Assembly: GCA_030638405.1 (NCBI GenBank)
Contig: DAOWER010000251.1
Location: 1 to 7,263 of the forward strand
Source of the DNA: Candidatus Eiseniibacteriota bacterium
GTDB lineage: Bacteria; Joyebacterota; Joyebacteria; Joyebacterales; Joyebacteraceae
Direction: 5' to 3'
Length of the DNA: 7,263 nt
The notes beneath the pieces are model-generated. The model worked only from the letters and a program-made list of their open reading frames with translations. It was not told the DNA's origin and made no database searches. The translations under genes and the position numbers were made by a program. The first letter of the stretch is position 1. The number at the start of each line of letters is the position of its first letter. Positions 4,359 through 7,263 of the stretch are shown in pieces.

Positions 4359-6254
4359 CTACTTCGCTCCGGCAACAGGAAGGACGAGCGAGAACGTCGT
4401 GCCCTCCCCGGGCGCGCTCCGGACGCCGATCCTCCCGCCGTTCTGCTCGACCACGCGTGACACGACGGTCATGCCGAGCCCCGTGCCTCTGGGCTTCGTG
4501 GTGTAGAACGGCTCGAACAGCTTGCCGACCTCCTCCGCGGACATTCCCTGTCCGGTGTCGGTGACGCTCAGAGTCACCGTCGGCGTACCGTCCACCGGGT
4601 CGGTGCCGGCGGTCTCGATGGTGAGCGTGCCCCCCTCACTCATCGCCTCGATGGCGTTCAGGAGCACGTTCAACACTGCCTGCCGCATCTGCATCGGGTC
4701 CACCAGCACGTCCGGCAGGCCCTCAGGGAGTTTCTTCTCGATCGTGACACGCTTGAACTGCGCGTCCTCGGACACGAGCGCGAGCGCCTCGTCAACGATG
4801 GTGTTGGGAGGCGTCGGCGTTCTGTCGGGCGTCACCGGACGCGCGAAGTCGAGGAGCTCCTGGACGACGCGGTCCAGACGCTCGACCTCCTCTATCATTA
4901 TGTCGGAGTAGCGCTCCTCCTCGGAGCCGGGCGTGAACTTCGTCCTGAAGAACTGCGCGAACCCCTTGAGTGAGCTCAGCGGGTTGCGGACCTCGTGGGC
5001 GACGCCCGCGGCCAGCCTGCCGAGCGACGCCAGGTGGCGCTCTCTCTCGACGGCCTCCTTGAGCTCCTCGATCTCGCGCAGGTCCTGGAAGAGCAGCACC
5101 GTCCCGGCGCGCTTCCCCTCCTCGTCCCTGAGCGACGAGGCAGAGAGGGCGACCGGCACCGAGCCTTCCTTCCCGGCCACGCGGGTCTCGGTCTCGAGCA
5201 CTTCTCTCTCACCGGTGAGCACGCGGAGCATCTCGCTCCTGTCCGTTGCCGGCTCGACGCGCACGACGTCGCCGACGTCCGCCCCGTCCACGTCCTCCGA
5301 GCCCAGCCCGAGGATGGCCCGCGCGCCGGCGTTCACGGTGGCCACGTGCCCGTCCGCGTCCAGCGAGACGAGCCCGCTCGTCATGCTCTCGATGATGTTG
5401 CTCGTGTAGGAACGCATGTTCTCGAGGGCGGTCCGCGTCGACCTGTAGGTGGCTATCATGAAGAGGAAGTAGATGGCCGCGCCGCCGACGAGGAGCAGGA
5501 CGCCCGCGAGCATGAGCGTGTAGTTCCTCGACGCGTGGAAGGCGGCCTCGAGTTCCGTGGCGTCGAGACCCACGACCGCCGTGATGGGAACGGGAGCGTC
5601 GGGATCCACCGGCCGGCCGAGGAGCTCCGTGAGCCTGGCCGTGACCAGCTCGGGGTCGGCCGGAATGACCGGAGCGAGGCGTCCGCGCGGCCCCATTCTG
5701 CTGCGGCCCATATGCCGGAGCCTGAAGTCCGCGGCCGCCGGCGGAGGCAGATCGATCGAGACGCGATATTCGTAGACGCGGCGCCCGCCGGTCTCGACGA
5801 TCCTGGTCCCGACCGCGATGTCGACCCGCACGCCGGTCGGTCCGTGTCCCCCGGGAAGCCCGATGCGTCTGATGCCTCTGGCGTCGCCCCGGACGTCCGT
5901 TCTGACGTCGGCCTCGGGCAGACGCCGGCCAACCTCGACGCTGTCGCTGTGTGCGATAATCCTACCGTCGCCGTCCAGCAGGGCCAGGTAGGCGACGCCC
6001 GGGTGGGTCGCTGACACTTCTTCGAAGAAGGTGTGAATGCGGGTGGGGCGCCACGCGGGAGACATGAGCTCGGCCCTGAGGTCGGCGGAGGTGAAGCTGA
6101 GAATTCCCCGCGCCTGATACCACAGTATCTCCGACAGCTGCTCCCGCCCGCGGCCGATGTCCCGGTACGAGACGAAGGCCAAGGCGAACGCCAAGAGAAC
6201 GATCCCAATGACGATGGATGTGATCGGTATGTATGTGGCGCGCTTCGAACGCAT
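4359..6254 (-). CDS. zraS: ZraS-like membrane sensor histidine kinase with added PAS domain
   Basis: An inner-membrane sensor kinase of 631 residues. Membrane segment 1 (about 8-30) and segment 2 (about 246-268) enclose a periplasmic sensor of about 215 residues. Its stretch RDIGRGREQL...HPGVAYLALLDGDGRIIAHS...VGRRL closely follows the start of E. coli ZraS as I recall it, and HMGRSRMGPRG (181-191) falls where ZraS has a His/Met-rich stretch. No HAMP is evident; a PAS domain follows directly (about 280-395). Next come HisKA with phospho-acceptor H420 in AAGVAHEVRNPLSS, and the ATPase domain with N box LLNAIEAM (531-538), G1 DTGQGM (566-571), FEPFYTTK (580-587) and G2 TGLGM (591-595). All catalytic motifs are intact. 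GGGAGGCAGGA precedes the ATG closely. E. coli ZraS has about 465 residues; the extra length comes largely from the PAS and a longer periplasmic part. It should phosphorylate the next gene's product. The signal (zinc, copper or envelope damage) is inferred. Confidence 0.93.
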   Translation of the reverse strand: MRSKRATYIPITSIVIGIVLLAFALAFVSYRDIGRGREQLSEILWYQARGILSFTSADLRAELMSPAWRPTRIHTFFEEVSATHPGVAYLALLDGDGRIIAHSDSVEVGRRLPEADVRTDVRGDARGIRRIGLPGGHGPTGVRVDIAVGTRIVETGGRRVYEYRVSIDLPPPAAADFRLRHMGRSRMGPRGRLAPVIPADPELVTARLTELLGRPVDPDAPVPITAVVGLDATELEAAFHASRNYTLMLAGVLLLVGGAAIYFLFMIATYRSTRTALENMRSYTSNIIESMTSGLVSLDADGHVATVNAGARAILGLGSEDVDGADVGDVVRVEPATDRSEMLRVLTGEREVLETETRVAGKEGSVPVALSASSLRDEEGKRAGTVLLFQDLREIEELKEAVERERHLASLGRLAAGVAHEVRNPLSSLKGFAQFFRTKFTPGSEEERYSDIMIEEVERLDRVVQELLDFARPVTPDRTPTPPNTIVDEALALVSEDAQFKRVTIEKKLPEGLPDVLVDPMQMRQAVLNVLLNAIEAMSEGGTLTIETAGTDPVDGTPTVTLSVTDTGQGMSAEEVGKLFEPFYTTKPRGTGLGMTVVSRVVEQNGGRIGVRSAPGEGTTFSLVLPVAGAK

Positions 6255-6274
6255 GGTATCCTGCCTCCCAGGCC

Positions 6275-6304
6275 ATTAGACACCATGAGTACCGAAGCGG
6301 GCAA
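6275..6304 (-). promoter_or_regulatory. Candidate sigma-70-type promoter of the kinase-regulator operon
   Basis: The minus strand has TTGCCC (6304-6299), 18 bp, then TCTAAT (6280-6275), a 5 of 6 match to TATAAT. The same TTGCCC-18 bp-hexamer geometry occurs at 1069-1098. The predicted start near 6268 leaves only about 14 nt before the ATG, just enough to hold the ribosome site, so a very short leader is expected if real. Confidence 0.4.
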
Positions 6305-6314
6305 GAGGAAAGGG
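6292..6314 (-). repeat. 23-bp terminator-tail/-35 element, copy 2
   Basis: Matches copy 1 (1086-1108) at 22 of 23 positions. Here it follows the hairpin that ends the ABC transporter unit and supplies the -35-like TTGCCC for the kinase gene. Confidence 0.75.
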
Positions 6315-6345
6315 CACGCACGCGGCTATCTTGCCGCCCGTGCGC
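6299..6345 (-). terminator. Probable intrinsic terminator after the ABC transporter genes
   Basis: On the minus strand GCAC-GG-GCGG (6343-6334) pairs with CCGC-GUGC (6325-6318) around an 8-nt loop, with a GG bulge and two further outer pairs. The tail CCCUUUCCUCUUGCCC follows. The stem is less regular than that of the 1106-1138 terminator, but the tail is the same sequence. A further imperfect hairpin (6365-6386) lies between it and the permease stop codon. Confidence 0.55.
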
Positions 6346-6392
6346 TGAGAACCGGGCGCGCGAACGTGCCGAAGGCCCGGCGCACGGCAGCG

Positions 6393-7229
6393 TCAGTAGT
6401 GGCCGAGCGTTCCCGCGATCCGAGCGCGCCGGCATCCCCACTCGAGCACCGCGAACCCCACGATGAGCGACGCCGTCGCGCTCACGGCGAGGAAGGACAG
6501 AGAACCCGCGAACCCGTGTGCGCTCGTTCCCTGGGCCCCGTATCGCGCCACCGCGAGCGCGTGCGTCGTGGGCAGCGCACGGGCTCCCGCCTGAAGCCAG
6601 CCCGGCAGCATGTCGACGGGGAAGTAGACCCCGCCCAGGAGTCCGGCGGCGCCGCTCACCGCCCACGACACCGGCTCACCCTCCTTCGAGACCATGATGA
6701 CACCCGCGGATGCCAGGCCGACCCCGCACATGACGAGCAGATAGAGCACAAGCGCGCCCGCGAGCGACGGCGACAGCCTCAGGTCCAGCCCGACGAGCGC
6801 GGCGCCGCCGGCCATCAGGGCCGCGCCTCCCAGGACCGTGATGGCGAGCTCCCCCGCGCCCGCAAGGACGACGAGCACGGGCGACGGAAGGCGGGTCGTG
6901 AGAAGCAGCTCCAGCGTGCCCTGAAGCTGCTCCCGCCTGACCGCGGACCTGAACGAGTGCAGTCCGGATACTGCCAGTGAGTGTACGAAGATGCCGACGA
7001 CGGCGAACGACGAGTAGCTCATCCCGTACTGCGTAACGAACCCCGACCCCGCGCCGGCCACGACCCTGCCCACGAAGGAGAACGTCACGAGCGAGAGCAC
7101 GAGCGACGCCAGACCGAGCGCGAGCTTGGCCCTGTAGCTTGCGTACGTGGCGAGCTCCCGTTTGACGAAGGCAACGGCGGAGGTGAGCACAAGCGACACG
7201 GGGCCGGCCGATCGGGGTTCCGTCCTCAT
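6393..7229 (-). CDS. ABC-2 type transporter membrane subunit
   Basis: An inner-membrane ABC transporter permease of 278 residues, typical length. About six hydrophobic segments are visible (roughly 35-55, 72-92, 113-140, 155-180, 187-206 and 245-265). Family marks are REQLQGTLELLLTTRLP (99-115), corresponding to the coupling-helix region that usually reads ERGTLE, and GGVYFPVDMLPGWLQ (199-213) followed by LPTTHALAVAR (219-229), the classic ABC-2 C-terminal signature. The ATG overlaps the stop of an upstream frame by ATGA, and GGAGGGGGGAGGG precedes it. It is likely paired with an ATPase encoded upstream to export a lipid, polysaccharide, drug or similar compound; the substrate cannot be told. 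The terminator-like hairpin after it separates it from the kinase operon, so a functional link to metal stress is not shown. Confidence 0.9.
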   Translation of the reverse strand: MRTEPRSAGPVSLVLTSAVAFVKRELATYASYRAKLALGLASLVLSLVTFSFVGRVVAGAGSGFVTQYGMSYSSFAVVGIFVHSLAVSGLHSFRSAVRREQLQGTLELLLTTRLPSPVLVVLAGAGELAITVLGGAALMAGGAALVGLDLRLSPSLAGALVLYLLVMCGVGLASAGVIMVSKEGEPVSWAVSGAAGLLGGVYFPVDMLPGWLQAGARALPTTHALAVARYGAQGTSAHGFAGSLSFLAVSATASLIVGFAVLEWGCRRARIAGTLGHY

Positions 7230-7263
7230 CCCGCGGCCCTCCCCCCTCCGGACATGCCGGCCC
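7226..7263 (-). CDS. C-terminal end of an upstream gene, probably an ABC transporter ATPase (partial)
   Basis: The frame ending in TGA at 7228-7226 is open to the window edge and would encode a tail reading AGMSGGGRAAG. The TGA overlaps the permease ATG as ATGA, the usual sign of translational coupling. ABC-2 permeases are commonly preceded by their ATP-binding subunit, but only about a dozen codons are visible and no ATPase motif is in the window, so the identity is an inference from position. Confidence 0.4.
   Translation of the reverse strand, partial: AGMSGGGRAAG

Noticed and set aside
3041..4564. Long plus-strand open frame (507 codons) antisense to the regulator and kinase genes; similar ones at 4995-6014 and 457-852
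   Set aside because: They lie opposite strongly recognisable genes, show Arg/Val/Asp-rich composition typical of the antisense of GC-rich codons, and have no recognisable domain.

Overview
High-GC DNA from a Gram-negative (diderm) bacterium. The diderm reading rests on an outer-membrane-type lipoprotein, Spy/ZraP-like periplasmic proteins and a sigma-54 two-component system. Nothing in the window fixes the taxon; no rRNA, tRNA, CRISPR array, insertion sequence or phage gene was seen. Every gene I can support lies on the minus strand, so transcription runs from high to low coordinates. The long plus-strand reading frames are antisense shadows of GC-rich genes.

Layout in the direction of transcription: (1) 7263-6393, the last codons of a probable ABC ATPase gene overlapping by ATGA an ABC-2 type membrane subunit, followed by a hairpin terminator. 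(2) 6254-2969, a membrane histidine kinase and an NtrC-family response regulator, 46 nt apart, resembling E. coli ZraS/ZraR; the kinase carries an extra cytoplasmic PAS domain. (3) 2968-2587, a 382-nt regulatory gap with a 25-bp palindrome (candidate activator site), a well-formed sigma-54 -24/-12 promoter and a leader with nested complementary arms. (4) 2586-1183, two small secreted proteins of the Spy/CpxP/ZraP (LTXXQ) type: a soluble ZraP-like protein with a Gly/Met/His-rich repeat tail, then a lipoprotein relative, ending in a hairpin terminator. (5) 978-1, the first 326 codons of an AzgA/PbuG-type NCS2 purine permease, a separate unit with its own promoter, cut by the window edge.

The core is a ZraPSR-like envelope/metal stress module. 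By analogy the kinase senses metal or envelope damage, the regulator activates sigma-54 polymerase at the promoter before the ZraP-like gene, and the two periplasmic proteins bind metal or protect envelope proteins, possibly damping the kinase by feedback. It departs from the E. coli arrangement by having two unequal periplasmic effectors (one soluble, one lipid-anchored), by being co-oriented rather than divergent, and by the added PAS domain. A second observation is a nearly identical 23-bp element that forms both the terminator tail and the -35 region at two unrelated gene boundaries.
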